Virus record (IMG/VR): IMGVR_UViG_3300046777_001757
Span: 1-46,380 of that record
Direction: 5' to 3' (one strand)
From: a virus
Length of the DNA stretch: 46,380 nt
Part shown: positions 45,343 through 46,380 of the stretch, piece by piece
Layout: each line of letters starts with the position of its first letter
How positions within the stretch are numbered: the stretch's first letter is position 1
Notes under the pieces: generated by a model
The model's input: only the letters and a program-made list of their open reading frames with translations
Databases searched by the model: none
What the model was told of the DNA's origin: nothing
Position numbers and translations under genes: made by a program

Positions 45343-46380
45343 TCAGTAGTCGGTCTCCAGGTAGCAGCTCATCAGGGCGATGCCGATGACGCTGCTGGTG
45401 CCGCCAACGCTCATCCAGCCACGCGGGGCCAGGAGCGTGGTGGTGGTTGGCATGTTGGTGTTGATCGTGCCAGAGGCCGTGGCTCCGGTGCCGAGATCGG
45501 TCACGGTGTAGCTCACCGACTGCGTGCTGCCGGGGGGTGAGAACATCACCAGCTCATAAGCCTTGGTGCGGTCTGTTGTTGGCACGGGGAAACTGGCGCC
45601 GAGGTTGACCTTGGTGATTGCAGCAGTGCCCCGGTGCATGATCTGGATGTTGGCGTCTGCTGCGTCCCAGCCCATGCCGACGATGTTGGTGATCGTGCTC
45701 GGCTCAACGTCGGTCGGCGCGGCAGTAGTGTTGGCCATGCCGACAAAGGCACGGTTCGTGGTTGTTGCCACGCCGGTGGCTGGTCCCCAGCGGCAGACAT
45801 AAAAGAAGCCGCCTTCATCCGCAGCAGCGCCGCCGACCGTCCAGCCGAGGTTGGGGTAGCGCCAGCCCGCAACCGCTGTAGTGGCTGCGGTGGTGACGAG
45901 ATACTCAAGGCGCTGCGTTCGCGTCTGCCTGTTGGTGGTGGCGACGTTGGCGGATGTTGCGGTGCCTGTGGCAGTGAGCGTGGCGGTGCCGATGACGACA
46001 GGAGCGTTCGATCCACAGGCGCCCTGCCAGATGCTCATGCGGTTCTGAGCAAATGTCGGCTGCAGTGCAGCAGCGGCCGATGTGGAGCTGTTCTTGAAGA
46101 GCGGTGTAGATCGCCCAGCGATGGACTGCGAGGTGATCTTTACGCCTGACGTTGGCGTCGTAATGGTGGCGTTGTCAGCGAGAACAAGATCGCCGTCGTG
46201 AATGGTTACATCGCTAGCGCCACCAAATGCACCGGCATTGTTGTACTGTACTTGACCCGTGCTGCCGCCGATCGCGGCAACACCAGTGGCTCCAGTCGCA
46301 CCAGCAACGCCAGTAGCACCAGTAGCTCCTGTAATGCCTATCACTCCTGTGGCACCTGTAACACCAGTGGGGCCGTCAAC
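45343..46380 (-). CDS. Collagen-like tail fibre, partial
   Basis: At least 345 residues, the start lies beyond the right edge. The visible N-terminal part is a collagen-like run of G-x-T/A triplets (GITGATGATGVAGATG), followed by QVQYNNAGAFGGASD and a beta-rich region typical of phage fibres and the knob-type C-terminus MSVGGTSSVIGIALMSCYLE. The collagen-like stalk followed by VQYNNAGAFGGA is a combination common in phage tail fibres. The gene is markedly richer in G and C than its neighbours, suggesting recent acquisition. It is the first virion-adhesion gene of the - strand block in this window. Confidence 0.8.
   Translation of the reverse strand, partial: VDGPTGVTGATGVIGITGATGATGVAGATGATGVAAIGGSTGQVQYNNAGAFGGASDVTIHDGDLVLADNATITTPTSGVKITSQSIAGRSTPLFKNSSTSAAAALQPTFAQNRMSIWQGACGSNAPVVIGTATLTATGTATSANVATTNRQTRTQRLEYLVTTAATTAVAGWRYPNLGWTVGGAAADEGGFFYVCRWGPATGVATTTNRAFVGMANTTAAPTDVEPSTITNIVGMGWDAADANIQIMHRGTAAITKVNLGASFPVPTTDRTKAYELVMFSPPGSTQSVSYTVTDLGTGATASGTINTNMPTTTTLLAPRGWMSVGGTSSVIGIALMSCYLETDY

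Noticed and set aside
45563-46149. Long + strand and second - strand frames over the collagen-like fibre
   Set aside because: High GC content lengthens chance frames; the products are biased in composition and the fibre frame has recognisable domains.
1-46380. Photosystem II genes psbA or psbD
   Set aside because: No reading frame of suitable length with D1 or D2 motifs is visible in this window; only hli and nblA-like photosynthesis-related genes were found.

Overview
This window reads as part of a double-stranded DNA cyanophage genome, most likely infecting a freshwater phycobilisome-containing picocyanobacterium (Synechococcus/Cyanobium-like). The phage evidence is a T7-type family A DNA polymerase, a two-OB-fold SSB, a PrimPol-SF3 helicase, a RecB-like PD-(D/E)XK exonuclease, Gp157 and DUF3310 family proteins, two cell-wall lytic enzymes, several tail fibres, phage tRNAs and about nine homing-type endonuclease genes. 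The cyanobacterial evidence is an NblA-like phycobilisome-degradation protein, a high-light-inducible (Hli) protein, SpeD, a Dps-like protein, and four tandem genes of families that I associate with picocyanobacterial genomes. No terminase, portal, capsid or tail-tube gene is visible, so the genome continues beyond the window; the last gene is cut by the right edge. Host and habitat are inferences.

Layout. 1-14.7 kb: almost entirely + strand early/replication genes: zinc-ribbon regulator, thyX interrupted by an endonuclease VII-like gene, a GC-rich paralogue cluster (2.4-3.7 kb), a GP88-like protein, DNA polymerase, SSB and a run of small genes (SWIM zinc finger, HicA-like, Gp157). 14.7-18.8 kb: mostly - strand: two tRNAs plus a tRNA-like element, a strong terminator, small basic proteins, a methyltransferase-like protein and an hli operon; the Dps-like gene lies here on +. 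18.8-28.1 kb: + strand: PD-(D/E)XK exonuclease, PrimPol-helicase coupled to speD, a glycosyltransferase, a large inverted-repeat intergenic region at about 25.0-25.35 kb that could be a replication origin, two HNH-type genes and a probable virion protein. 28.1-34.9 kb: - strand: GH73-M15 endolysin, DUF218/YdcF-like protein and two long repetitive fibres. 34.97-38.5 kb: mainly +: a helix-turn-helix protein, a Dam-like protein with an altered catalytic motif, dCTP deaminase and a DUF3310 protein. 38.5-46.4 kb: - strand: nblA-like gene, GH24 lysozyme, basic proteins, a 905-residue virion protein, HNH nuclease, a glycosyltransferase-methyltransferase fusion and a collagen-like tail fibre running off the edge.

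How it fits together. ThyX and dCTP deaminase supply thymidylate precursors; polymerase, SSB, PrimPol-helicase and exonuclease form the replication/recombination machinery. Hli, NblA, SpeD and Dps look like host-derived metabolic genes for managing light, pigment, polyamine and iron/oxidative state during infection. Two nucleic-acid signals stand out: a short hairpin element repeated in four leaders (3820, 7239, 8331, 11891), in which one copy has a compensatory stem change, and the 224-bp nested inverted repeat at 25125-25348. The most unusual locus is thyX, where an endonuclease gene sits between a broken 5' copy and a complete, divergent copy of the same gene.
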